Source of the DNA: Triglochin maritima
Lineage: Eukaryota > Streptophyta > Magnoliopsida > Alismatales > Juncaginaceae
Reading direction: 5' to 3'
Assembly: GCA_963682175.1 (NCBI GenBank)
Contig: OY821787.1
Span: 18,330,501 to 18,394,500, forward strand
DNA: 64,000 nt
The position numbers were made by a program, and so were the translations under genes. A model generated the notes under the pieces. It saw nothing but the letters and a program-made list of their open reading frames with translations, had not been told where the DNA came from and searched no databases. Shown in pieces: positions 43,701 to 54,700 of this stretch. How positions within the stretch are numbered: position 1 is the first letter of the stretch; the number at the start of each line of letters is the position of its first letter.

Positions 43701-45859
43701 GAGCGGAGGGAAGATGAGAAGGATGGGGAACACCTTCTCTCTCTATCTCCTCCTTCCCTTCATTGCTCCTCTTCTCGTTCTCTCTCTCCCTTCTCCTCTT
43801 CCCTTCTCCCTCTTCTCCTCTCTCCTATCCTCTTCTCTTCCCTCATCTTTGTTTTATCACTCACCCCCTTTTCTCTCCTCCTCTCCCCTTCTCTTTCTCC
43901 TTATCGCTCTCCTCCTCTCTCGTTTCGTCTCTCCTCCTCTATCTCTCTCTCGCTCCTTCTCTCTCCCATTCTCTATCTCTACCCTCCCTTCTCTATCTCG
44001 TTCCCTTCCCTAGTCCCTCTTCTCCACCTTTCCTTCTCTATCCCCTTCTTCATTCTCTCGCTCTCCCGTTCAATCTCTCCTCCTCTCTCCTTCTTCTTCT
44101 TCTTTTTCTTCTATCTCCCCCTCTTCTCCCTCTCTTCCTCTCCTCCGCTCTCTCTACTTCTCCTCTCTCTCCTCTTGTCCTCCGCCTCCTCCCGTCCCCT
44201 CCCTCTTCTCCTTCTCCCTCTCTCTCCTTCTCCTCTTATCCCTCCGTCTCCTCTCATTCCCTCTCTAGTGTCCTTTTTTCTCTCACCGTCCCTTCTTTAT
44301 CTTGTCATCTCCCTCTATCCTCTCTCCTTCTCCCTCTTCTCATCTCTCTCTCCTCTTATCTTTCCTCTCCTCTTTCCCCATCTCTATCTCCCTCTTATCC
44401 GTCTCCTTCTTATACCTCTCCCCCACTCACTCCTTCTACTCCTCTCGCACTCTCTCCCATCTCCTCCCTCCTCTCTCTTCCCTTCTATCCCTCCTCTCTC
44501 TCCTCTTCCTTATTCTCTCCTCTCTCCCTATCCATATCCCGCTTCTCTCTTCTCTGTCTCTATCCTTCTCTCTGTCTCTCCCTTCTCCTTGTCTTCTCTA
44601 CCTCCCTCTCCTCTCCTTCTCTCCTCTTCTCCCTCTTCCCTCCTCTCTCCTTTCTCATTGTCATTATCCTTCCCCCTTCTAATTTTCTCTCTCCTTCTCT
44701 GTCTTTCTCTCTCTTCTCTCCCTCCCTCTCTCTCTATCTCTCTCTACTCTCTCCTTCTTCTTCTCTCCGTTCTCTCGCTTCTCCTTTTCTCCCTCTCAAT
44801 CTCTCTCCTCTCCCTTCTCTCTCTCCGTCTCTTCCTTCTATCTGTATCTATCACACTACCTCTCTACCCCTCTCTCTTCTCTCCTTTACCTCTCTCCTTC
44901 TCTCCCACTCTTCCCTCTTCTCCCTCTCCTCATCTCTACCTCCCTCGTATTCCCTCTCCTTCTCCTCTCCCTTCCTTCTTATCCCTCTCTCCTTATCCTT
45001 CTTTCTTCTTCTTCTCTCTCTCCCTTCTTCCTATCCTTCTCTATCCTCCTCTTTCCCTTCTCCTCCTCTCTCTCGGTCTCTCTCCTTCTATCCCACTCCT
45101 TCTCCCCTTATCTCTTCTCCCTCTCCCCTCTACTTCCCCTCTCTCCCTTCTCTCTCTTCCTCTTCTCTCCTCCTTCCCTCTCTTCTCTACCTCTCTCGTT
45201 CCCTCTCTCCCGCCTCTTCCCTCTTCTCCTTCATTCCCTATCTCCCTCTTATCCTCCTCTCCACTCCCTCCTTCTCTCGCTCTCTCTCTTCCTTCTTCTT
45301 TGTCCTCTCTCCTTGTTCCTCTACTTCTCTCGCTTCTCCTTTTCTCTCCTTTTCCCTTCTTTATCCTCTCTTCCTTCTCCTCCTCTCTCCTCTACTCTAT
45401 TCTCCTCCTCTCTCCCTCTTCCTCCTCTCTATACTCTTCTTATCCTCTTTTCTCCACTCTCATCTCTGCCTTCTCTACCATCTCTCATTCTCGCTCTCCG
45501 TCTCTCTTCTCTCTCCTTCCCCTCTCTCTTTTCTTCTCCCTCTCCTCTCTTCTCTACCTCTCCCCTCCTCGTCCCTCTTCTCCTTCTCTTCGTCTACTTC
45601 TTCTCCCCCTCTCCTTCTTCTCTCCGCCCTCTCCCTCTTGCCCCTCTCTCTTTCCCTCTCTCTCATCTCGCATTCTCTCGTTCTCCCTCTTATCCACTTT
45701 CTCTTCTCCTTCTCACTCGTTCCCTCTCCGCTTATCCACTCTCCTTCTCTCTTCTTCTACTCTCTCCCTCTCCTTCTCTCGCTCGCTTCTCCTTTGCCCT
45801 CTCCTCTCTCCCTTCTCTCTCTACTCTCCCTTCTCTACCTCCTCTCTCCTTCTCTATCT
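37788..45859. repeat. 2.4-kb satellite array, pyrimidine strand on top (about 3.4 monomers), subfamily B
   Basis: Begins with the second LINE-3 target duplication (37788-37803). Islands start near 38817, 41210 and 43625 (2,392 and 2,416 bp). Diagnostic B bases throughout. Two variants alternate: the 15-bp TCGTTCACC block is absent near 39505, present near 41900 and absent near 44308, and a TCTATCTCTC block is short near 38667, long near 41055 and short near 43478. A 24-bp tandem duplication lies near 42700-42750. Ends at the LINE-4 target duplication. Confidence 0.95.
45844..45859. repeat. LINE-4 target-site duplication, left copy
   Basis: CTCTCCTTCTCTATCT here and at 51779-51794, flanking the element. 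The satellite is pyrimidine-rich, so a few bases of match by chance are likely, but all 16 agree. Confidence 0.8.
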
Positions 45860-45894
45860 TTTTTTTTGCAAAGCAAAAAGGGAGGCTTAGCCTC
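45860..45894 (-). other. LINE-4 3'-terminal double hairpin and A8 tail
   Basis: On the minus strand GAGGC-TAA-GCCTC (45894-45882) and TTTTGC-TTT-GCAAAA precede about eight A (45867-45860). The terminal 40 bp are the same as in LINE-2 although the ORFs differ clearly. Confidence 0.75.
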
Positions 45895-46065
45895 GAATTT
45901 CTATTAATTAGCAAAGTTTACAACCTACAAAATTTATCGTTTAGTCTCGCGGGAGTATGCTACATACATATCCGGCTACTACAAATGTATATCCCGACAT
46001 ACAAGTATTACATCATGACATCTCTACATCAAATCAGACCTACATCACACAATGTATCTTCCATG

Positions 46066-49000
46066 CTATGCCCAAGTCTCCTCAAAATTCTGGTATTCCA
46101 CGTCGTTTCTTGCTAGGCTCTTCACTCTTTGTCCCATACATCGGACCATGTCCTTAATTGCTCCCACAATGTCATCCGGTTTCTTCTTTTCATCCTCGAA
46201 AATTCTGCGATTTCGTTCTTGCCACACTTCATGTATCATTGCATTAAAGGCCCATCTTCTTGTGACCTTGTCCACCCGGCTCCCCCTTGCATGGGAGACA
46301 CGATTTGCTTCACTTTCTAGATTCCTTGCTTGATTTGGTTTGAGTTTCAAAAGGCAAAGGATATGGGCTCATACCTCCTTTGTATAATGGCAGCCCCAAA
46401 ATAAGTGTTGAATGTCTTCTTCCATCTCATCACATAGGACACATGTTGGGTCATGGCTGGCCCCTCTTTGGTTCATTAGCTTTTTGGTGACTAGCCGCCC
46501 TCTCAAAGCTCTCCATGCCGTGAGTGCATGTTTTGGTATAGCCTCCTTGTGCCACACCATATCCGCCCATGCCACCTTTGAGCCCGGCTTCTTCACCCAC
46601 TTCCACACCTCCTTCATTCCCAACTTGTCCCCTCGTCCATCAACTCGTGATGGTTTGTCTCTTCCTCCTTTGATGGGAGTATTGCTGATCTTTGTCCAAA
46701 GTTCCTCCATGATGGTCGATTTTGGGAAGGGGAGAGTCCACTCTCCATTTCGAATGAAATGTGCAACTTTTGTATCCCAAGGTACCCCCAAATCGTAATG
46801 TAGCCTCTCACCCCACTCTTCACAATGGAAAGGCAGCCCACACCATGGGTGATGAAAGAAACTAATGTCTTCACCATCTCCCACTTGGTATTGAATATGT
46901 TGCCTTGCTATATCACGAACCCGGGTGATTCCTCTACATGCCCACGAGGAGGTGGATGGTGGTCTTGCGAGCCAAATGGATCTATTCTTCAAGTATTTTT
47001 GGCGAATGCACTTCACCCAAAGGGAGTTTCCAGCTTCCACCACTAGCCAAAACAAACGTAGAAGGCCCACTTCATTCCATTCCACTAAACGCTTAAGCTC
47101 AAGTCCCCCTTCCGATTTTGGGGTACACACATCCTTCCACGCAACCGCCACCCACTTCTTAGGCCCTCCCCATATAAATCTAGACATAAGGCTGTCCATC
47201 TCTTGTAGCACTTTCCGAGGAATGAGAAATGCGGATGTCCAATAAATGCTAAGAGAAACTAGTACACTCCTCACTAGCTCCACCCGACCGGCGATGGATA
47301 AAAAGTTTTGCTTCCAAGTACTCAACCGTGCCTTTAGCTTGTTAACAAGTGACATGCAATGACTTCTTGCCATCCTTCCCGAGAATAAGGGCAAACCTAA
47401 GTATATCACCGGGAAGAGCTTTTTCTCCATACCTAGATGTTCAACAATCCATTCCCCATGTTGGACTTCACCACCCATGAATATTTGACTCTTGGATGTG
47501 CTAAATTGCAGCCCCGAATATGTCGTGAAGTCATCAAGAAGTTGTTTAAGAACTTGGGCGTTCTCCTTTGTAGCCTTTGCAAAAAGTAGCACATCATCCG
47601 CAAACATTAAGTGTGAGACGATAGTGTCTCCACACACCAAAGGTTCAAGCTTGCCTTCCTCCACCACCATCTTCACCATCTTACTCAAGACTTCCATGCA
47701 CATTACAAACAAATATGGGGCTAGTGGATCTCCTTGCCGCAACCCATTCCTTGCTTTAAACGGTTTTGAATTTGCCCCATTCACGGTCACAACAAAAGAT
47801 GCTCGAACACATGCCATGATGGTCCTCCTCCACTTGTCCGGCAACCCAAATTTCTCCATTACTTGATCAAGGAACTCCCACGAGATGGAATCGTAGGCCT
47901 TTCGAATATCAAGCTTGATGCACATTCTTCCTCTTCCTTTATCAAGATGAAGGTTGTGACATAGCTCATGTGCAAGGAGGATGTTGTCACTAATTCTTCT
48001 TCCATGAACAAATGCACTTTGATTTTCCCCAACAATTTGTGGTAGCAATATCTTCAACCGGTTGGCAAGCACTTTAGAAGTGAATCTATACACCATGTTG
48101 CACAAAGCTATGGGCCTATAATCTTCCACCATCTTTGGTGCCTTCTTCTTTGGTATGAGAGTGATAAATGTATAATTCCACTTGGCCAAAACCTTTCCAC
48201 TCATCATGCATGACTCCACGGCTTTGAAAATGTCCTTCTTTATTATTCCCCATGCCACTTTGAAGAACTTAGCATTGAACCCATCGGGCCCCGGAGCCTT
48301 GTTGACATTTGCATTCAAGATAACATCTTCAAGCTCCTTCATGTGCAATTGTCGCACTAAACATTCTCCATCCGATGCTGCAATTTGGGGTAACACAATC
48401 GATGATTTGATCTTACAAACCTGAAATTCATTAGCAAACAAGTTAGAAAAAAAGCGTCGAAACGCTTCACGAATCTCTCCTTCCTCCTCGAAGGTGTACT
48501 CTCGCTCACAAACACTTCTCACTTGGTTGGTGGCCCTCCTCACTCTAAGTTGCGCATGAAAGAACCGGGTGTTTCGGTCCCCCTCCTTTAACCACCTAAC
48601 TCTTGATTTTTGCCGAATTAATATTTCCTCCCACATGAGAACGCGGTTAAGCTCTTCTTTTGCTGCCCTCTCTTCTCTTCCTAGGTGCTCATCATCCGGC
48701 CCCTCGCATCTCCTTCTCCTTATATCCGCAAGGGTATTTCTAGCTACTCCGACCTTGTTTATAACATTTCCAAACTTCAGCCCACTCCATCTCTTTAGAT
48801 CCTTCTTTGCTTCATTCAATTTTTCCACCACTCTAAACATGGGAGTACCATCCACAAGTGTTACCCACGCACCCTCTACAACCCCTAAGAACTCTTCATG
48901 ATCCGCCCAATAGTTTTCAAATCTAAACATCTTCGGTTTCCTCCTCTCATTTCCCTCCGTTTTCATGGTGACCGTCGCATGGTCACTCAAGTCCTTCGCC

Positions 49001-49656
49001 CCCACCACATAATAAACCTCCGGGAACCTCTCTAACCAAGCATTGTTCATCAATAGACGGTCGATTTTCGTTTCGATACGAGCGGCGCCCTCGGAGGAGT
49101 TGGACCAAGTGAATTCCTCACCCACCCAAGGCATTTCAAGGAGTTGAAGTGCATCCGTACACTCATTGAATTCCTGAATTGCAGCCTCATTTACCATCCC
49201 TCCTCCCTTCTTCTCGCTTGCCATACGAATGCAATTGAAGTCCCCTCCTACAACCCAAGGTATCGAGGCACTTGGTTCCACGGAAGCAAGGTCGTGCCAA
49301 AGTTTCCTTCTCTCTACATGGCCATTTTCTCCATAAATTGCCGTCAAAGCAAACTCAATCCCATCCTTCCTCATGAGCCCCTCGAAATGAAGCATTTGGG
49401 CCGATTCAAATTTAGTAGCAAGGCCTACCACTTGATCATTCCAAAGCACAAGTATTCTCCCGGAGTCCACGATCAAGCTATTCCCCACCCATTCATGAGG
49501 CCATATTGCGCGCTTGAATCTTGCAAGCTTCTTCAACTTCACTTTGTGTTCCACAAGACACACTATATCCGGCTTCACCTCCTTTATTCGACCCCTTATC
49601 ATAAGTGCGCGGCCGGGTCCATTTGCTCCCAGCACATTCCACACAATGATATTCAT
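46066..49656 (-). pseudogene. LINE-4 ORF2: endonuclease and reverse transcriptase, one nonsense codon
   Basis: The likely start is the ATG at 49656 (MNIIVWNV), since the endonuclease motif follows at once; an in-frame ATG at 49692 overlaps ORF1. Endonuclease motifs are WNVLG (LINE-2 has WNVRG), catalytic Glu in VEHKV, GGDFN, TWSN and SDH. RT motifs are KAPGPDGFN, LDIRKAYDS, GLRQGDP and FADD (47604-47593). A zf-RVT-type cluster follows (CVLC then HLFWGC). The frame is broken only by TGA at 46371-46369 at a Trp position (TGG to TGA), after which the same frame stays open to 46066 with the conserved VWQERNRRIF. The break removes about the last 100 residues. Confidence 0.9.
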
Positions 49657-49660
49657 GGAT

Positions 49661-51706
49661 TCAAGGTGTGGGCATACGCCCCTTCCCTCCACGCATGTTT
49701 TTTTGTTGTCTCATTCCTTTCTCACGAATTGCTTTGAAGGCTTCGGGTTGTGGTGAGATTGAAGCCAAATCCACCGGGGGTGGTGGGGAGCAACTTCGCA
49801 CATGGCTTGCTATGGATGACAGAACCTCCATATCATGTGTTTCTTCTTGTTTTCCCTTCCCGTCCTCCATGTCACTTTCCTTTTCGAGGTCCCCTAACAC
49901 TCCTACCATGCTCCCATATTTCTTTTTCCACGAGCTTTCCTTCCTTTGGTCCTTCTCCCTAGCCACTTTTCTAGGCGTTGTCCATCCTTCTTCATCATGT
50001 ATCAATGAAGCTAATCCACTTGAGCCATTTCCCACGCCATTTCCTTCCAAAACCTCTCTCACATTTCCTTTGTTGCATACCTCATGGTGTTCCACTAATT
50101 TCGTGCCCATCCCATGCACAAGAGGCCCATGCAACGTTCCTATCATGCTAGACCCCTCCAAGTTGAGTGGATCACGTGATTTCCCACCCCATTCCTCATT
50201 TGGTTGGTCCCCACAAAAGCTAACTTGGTCCCCCTCTCTCTCTTGCATAGAGGATTCCTCCTCTTGTGGTGATTCACGTGGCTCTCCACCCTTTTCCTCT
50301 TTTGGATTGTCCCCACTAAAGGTAGCTTGGTCCCCCTCTCCTTCTTCATAAGGCTCACTTGCCCTCTCCCCATTTGCCCATTCAAACATGGAGCACTCAA
50401 CACCCTCCTCATTGGTTCTTCCAAAAGTAGAGCACCCACCTTTGTTTTGCTTTCCCTTTTGCTCTTCTAGACGGCCACATGGCCTCCTCTCTTTGGCTTC
50501 CTCCCTTGTAATTGTTTCCTCACGAAAATGGACTCTATTTTTGTCTCCATTCTTGTTCTCCTCCATGCCACGTGCCCTCCTCTCATTTGCTCCCACTAGA
50601 GTGGAGCATACCACGACATCTTGTGGTCCTCTTGATTTTCCCTCCTCATTTTCCCTCCCACACGAGTTCCTACGTGTCACCTCCCCATTTGCTGATGTGG
50701 CCACATCCTCCTCCAAGGGCTCCACGTCATCATCCCTACCATCCATCCTCCCTCCTCCATCCTCTACGGCAGCCACCTCCTTTGCCTCCCCTCCATGCAA
50801 ACACCCCTCCTCTCTCACCCTTTCCTTGCTTCGCACCTCACTTCCATCCTTCCCGAGGTGTTTCCCACCCTTTGCACGACCTACCTCCACCCATTTCTCG
50901 GCCTTCCTTTGTGGAACTTCATGGACAGTTGCAATCACTCTCTTCCTTGGGCATCTCTCCACCACATGCCCAAACTCGAGGCACTCCATGCAATACCCGG
51001 GTCTCCACTCATATTCCACAAACACTTTATGCATTTCGCCCTCCTCCACTTGCACCTCCACCCAACTTGGATAGGAGAACTCATGGCTGACCTCAACGCA
51101 AACTCTTGCAAATGCCAACCTACACCCGGAAGCCGTATAATCATCCATGTAAAGGGGCCTTCCAAGCACACTTGCTATGTTACTCAATGTGTTAGGTGAC
51201 CAAAAACGGAGGTCAAGCTCCGGCAAGCGAACCCAAATGGGGACCGTGGTGATGTTGGCCTTCTTCAATGACATTTCCGGTGTCCACTCTTGAACCACAA
51301 GTGGTGCCCCCCTAACGAACCAAGGTCCTCCTTGGAGGACTCTCTTTCTATCTTCACTAAGTGTAAACCGAAATAATAAGAATCCTTGGCTTCTTCTAAT
51401 GATTTCCATACCTCCTACTAGTCCCCATAACTTGTGGAGATGCTTCTCCAAAGTCGGCAAGTGGGGCTTGAGAGCTACGAAATACCCTACCAACACTTTG
51501 TCCCACCGTTTCAAGTTCTCCCTCACTTGTTGTTGTGAACACACGGCCACCTTCTCTCCTCCCTTGACAACCGGCGGAACAAACTTGAGGGTCGTGGCTG
51601 CCCTTGAACTAGATGTGAATAAATCCGACCACTTCCTTGGGGGAGTAAGAACACTCCCTAGAGGTGGTGTGGAAGCTTCACACTCCAAAACCGAGGACAA
51701 ATCCAA
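49661..51706 (-). CDS. LINE-4 ORF1: nucleic-acid-binding protein, 5'-truncated
   Basis: About 681 codons are open, but the first triplet (51706-51704) is TTG and no ATG precedes it, so the N-terminus was lost. RKWSDLFTS corresponds to KRWSDLFTS at residues 49-57 of LINE-2 ORF1. The DUF4283-type region (LVGYFVALKPHLPTL, WFVRGAPLVVQEW, PIWVRLPELDLRFW) and a CCHC knuckle (CMECLEFGHVVERC) follow. The C-terminal half is charged and contains two diverged copies of a unit of about 33 residues beginning EGDQ (bases about 50230-50340). The stop is at 49663-49661, four bases before the ORF2 ATG; LINE-2 has a 4-nt overlap instead. Confidence 0.85.
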   Translation of the reverse strand: MDLSSVLECEASTPPLGSVLTPPRKWSDLFTSSSRAATTLKFVPPVVKGGEKVAVCSQQQVRENLKRWDKVLVGYFVALKPHLPTLEKHLHKLWGLVGGMEIIRRSQGFLLFRFTLSEDRKRVLQGGPWFVRGAPLVVQEWTPEMSLKKANITTVPIWVRLPELDLRFWSPNTLSNIASVLGRPLYMDDYTASGCRLAFARVCVEVSHEFSYPSWVEVQVEEGEMHKVFVEYEWRPGYCMECLEFGHVVERCPRKRVIATVHEVPQRKAEKWVEVGRAKGGKHLGKDGSEVRSKERVREEGCLHGGEAKEVAAVEDGGGRMDGRDDDVEPLEEDVATSANGEVTRRNSCGRENEEGKSRGPQDVVVCSTLVGANERRARGMEENKNGDKNRVHFREETITREEAKERRPCGRLEEQKGKQNKGGCSTFGRTNEEGVECSMFEWANGERASEPYEEGEGDQATFSGDNPKEEKGGEPRESPQEEESSMQEREGDQVSFCGDQPNEEWGGKSRDPLNLEGSSMIGTLHGPLVHGMGTKLVEHHEVCNKGNVREVLEGNGVGNGSSGLASLIHDEEGWTTPRKVAREKDQRKESSWKKKYGSMVGVLGDLEKESDMEDGKGKQEETHDMEVLSSIASHVRSCSPPPPVDLASISPQPEAFKAIREKGMRQQKNMRGGKGRMPTP

Positions 51707-51730
51707 CTTGTTTGCATGGAGGAAGCTTCA

Positions 51731-51778
51731 CTCTCCGTCTCTCTTCTCTCTCCTTCCCCTCTCTCTTTCTCCTTATCG
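51731..51778. other. Pyrimidine filler at the LINE-4 5' junction
   Basis: 48 bp between LINE-4 ORF1 sequence and the right target duplication. The first part resembles satellite near 53805-53840 and the second (CTCTTTCTCCTTATCGCTCTCC) resembles satellite near 52220. A composite of satellite pieces fits template switching or end-joining at the 5' end of reverse transcription. Confidence 0.5.
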
Positions 51779-54700
51779 CTCTCCTTCTCTATCTCTCTAC
51801 CCTTCTCTATCTCCTCTTCTCTCATTTCCTCTCTCCTTCCCTATTCTCCTTCTCTCTTCCCTCTTTTCCTTTCTCTCTCCTCTTCCCTCTTCTCCTTCTA
51901 TATCTCCCTCTTACCCTCCCTCTCCTTCTCTCGTTATCCTTACATGGAGAGAAGGAAGGAAGAGAGGAGCGAGAGGGGGAGAAGGAGAAGAAGAGAGAGG
52001 ATAACGAGAAGGGAAGGAGAGGAGCGGAGGGAAGATGAGAAGGATGGGGAACACCTTCTCTCTCTATCTCCTCCTTCCCTTCATTGCCCCTCTTCTCGTT
52101 CTCTCTCTCCCTTCTCCTCTCCCCTTCTCCCTCTTCTCCTCTCTCCTATCCTCTTCTCTTCCCTCATCTTTGTTTTATCACTCACCTCCTTTTCTCTCCT
52201 CCTCTCCCCTTCTCTTTATCCTTATCGCTCTCCTCCTCTCTCGTTTCGTCTCTCCTCCTCTATCTCTCTCTCGCTCCTTCTCTCTCCCATTCTCTATCTC
52301 TACCCTCCCTTCTCTATCTCGTTCCCTTCCCTAGTCCCTCTTCTCCACCTTTCCTTCTCTATCCCCTTCTTCATTCTCTCGCTCTCCCGTTCAATCTCTC
52401 CTCCTCTCTCCTTCTTCTTCTTCTTTTTCTTCTCTCTCCCCCCTCTTCTCCCTCTCTTCCTCTCCTCCGCTCTCTCTACTTCTCCTCTCTCTCCTCTTGT
52501 CCTCCGCCTCCTCCCGTCCCCTCCCTCTTCTCCTTCTCCCTCTCTCTCCTTCTCCTCTTATCCCTCCGTCTCCTCTCATTCCCTCTCTAGTGTCCTTTTT
52601 TCTCTCACCGTCCCTTCTTTATCTTGTCATCTCCCTCTCGTTCACCTCCCTCTATCCTCTCTCCTTCTCCCTCTTCTCATCTCTCTCTCCTCTTATCTTT
52701 CCTCTCCTCTTTCCCCATCTCTATCTCCCTCTTATCCGTCTCCTTCTTATACCTCTCCCCCACTCACTCCTTCTACTCCTCTCGCACTCTCTCCCATCTC
52801 CTCCCTCCTCTCTCTTCCCTTCTATCCCTCCTCTCTCTCCTCTTCCTTATTCTCTCCTCTCTCCCTATCCATATCCCGCTTCTCTCTTCTCTGTCTCTAT
52901 CCTTCTCTCTGTCTCTCCCTTCTCCTTGTCTTCTCTACCTCCCCCACTTCTCCCTCTTCCCTCCTCTCTCCTCTCTCATTGTCATTATCCTTCCCCCTTC
53001 TAATTTTCTCTCTCCTTCTCTGTCTTTCTCTCTCTTCTCTCCCTCCCTCTCTCTTTATCTCTCTCTACTCTCTCCTTCTTCTTCTCTCCTTTCTCTCGCT
53101 TCTCCTTTTCTCCCTCTCAATCTCTCTCCTCTCCTCTCCCTTCTCTCTCTCCGTCTCTTCCTTCTATCTGTATCCATCACACTACCTCTCTACCCCTCTC
53201 TCTTCTCTCCTTTACCTCTCTCCTTCTCTCCCACTCTTCCCTCTTCTCCCTCTCCTCATCTCTACCTCCCTCGTATTCCCTCTCCTTCTCCTCTCCCTTC
53301 CTTCTTATCCCTCTCTCCTTATCCTTCTTTCTTCTTCTTCTCTCTCCCCCTCTTCCTATCCTCCTCTTTCCCTTCTCCTCCTCTCTCTCGGTCTCTCTCC
53401 TTCTATCCCACTCCTTCTCCCCTTATCTCTTCTCCCTCTCCCCTCTACTTCCCCTCTCTCCCTTCTCTCTCTTCCTCTTCTCTCCTCCTTCCCTCTCTTC
53501 TCCACCTCTCTCGTTCCCTCTCTCCCGCCTCTTCCCTCTTCTCCTTCATTCCCTATCTCCCTCTTATCCTCCTCTCCACTCCCTCCTTCTCTCGCTCTCT
53601 CTCTTCCTTCTTCTTTGTCCTCTCTCCTTGTTCCTCTACTTCTCTCGCTTCTCCTTTTCCCTTCTTTATCCTCTCTTCCTTCTCCTCCTCTCTCCTCTAC
53701 TCTATTCTCCTCCTCTCACCCTCTTCCTCCTCTCTATACTCTTCATATCCTCTTTTCTCCACTCTCATCTCTGCCTTCTCTACCATCTCTCATTCTCGCT
53801 CTCCGTCTCTCTTCTCTCTCCTTCCCCTCTCTCTTTTCTTCTCCCTCTCCACTCTTCTCTACCTCTCCCCTCCTCGTCCCTCTTCTCCTTCTCTTCGTCT
53901 ACTTCTTCTCCCCCTCTCCTTCTTCTCTCCGCCCTCTCCCTCTTGCCCCTCTCTCTTTCCCTCTCTCTCCTCATCTCGCATTCTCTCTCGTTCTCCCTCT
54001 TATCCACTTTCTCTTCTCCTTCTCACTCGTTCCCTCTCCGCTTATCCTCTCTCCTCCTCTCTTCTTCTACTCTCTCCCTCTCCTTCTCTCGCTCGCTTCT
54101 CCTTTCCCCTCTCCTCTCTCCCTTCTCTCTCTACTCTCCCTTCTCTACCTCCTCTCTCCTTCTCTATCTCTCTACCCTTCTCTATCTCCTCTTCTCTCAT
54201 TTCCTCTCTCCTTCCCTATTCTCCTTCTCTCTTCCCTCTTTTCCTTTCTCTCCTCTTCCCTCTTCTCCTTCTATATCTCCCTCTTACCCTCTCCTTCTCT
54301 CGTTATCCTTACATGGAGAGAAGGAAGGAAGAGAGGAGCGAGAGGGGGAGAAGGAGAAGAAGAGAGAGGATAACGAGAAGGGAAGGAGAGGAGCGGAGGG
54401 AAGATGAGAAGGATGGGGAACACCTTCTCTCTCTATCTCCTCCTTCCCTTCATTGCTCCTCTTCTCGTTCTCTCTCTCCCTTCACCTCTCCCCTTCTCCC
54501 TCTTCTCCTCTCTCCAATCCTCTTCTCTTCCCTCATCTTTGTTTTATCACTCACCCCCTTTTCTCTCCTCCTCTCCCCTTCTCTTTCTCCTTATCTCTCT
54601 CCTCCTCTCTCGTTTCGTCTCTCCTCCTCTATCTCTCTCTCGCTCCTTCTCTCTCCCATTCTCTATCTCTACCCTCCCTTCTCTATCTCGTTCCCTTCCC

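Larger units (their letters stand above)
45860..51778 (-). mobile_element. LINE-4: nearly full-length L1-type retrotransposon
   Basis: It carries ORF1 (51706-49661), ORF2 (49656-46066), a 3' UTR (45895-46065) and the double-hairpin tail. ORF1 lacks its first codons, so the element is slightly 5'-truncated. Between recognisable LINE sequence (to about 51730) and the right target duplication lie 48 bp of pyrimidine-rich sequence resembling two separate parts of the satellite, probably filler. Removing 45860-51794 leaves a satellite landmark spacing of 2,386 bp. Confidence 0.92.

Noticed and set aside
49668..51199. Open frames on the plus strand opposite LINE-4 ORF1, and similar ones opposite LINE-2 at 28106-29712
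   Set aside because: They are antisense shadows of well-supported LINE genes, without domains or conserved motifs.
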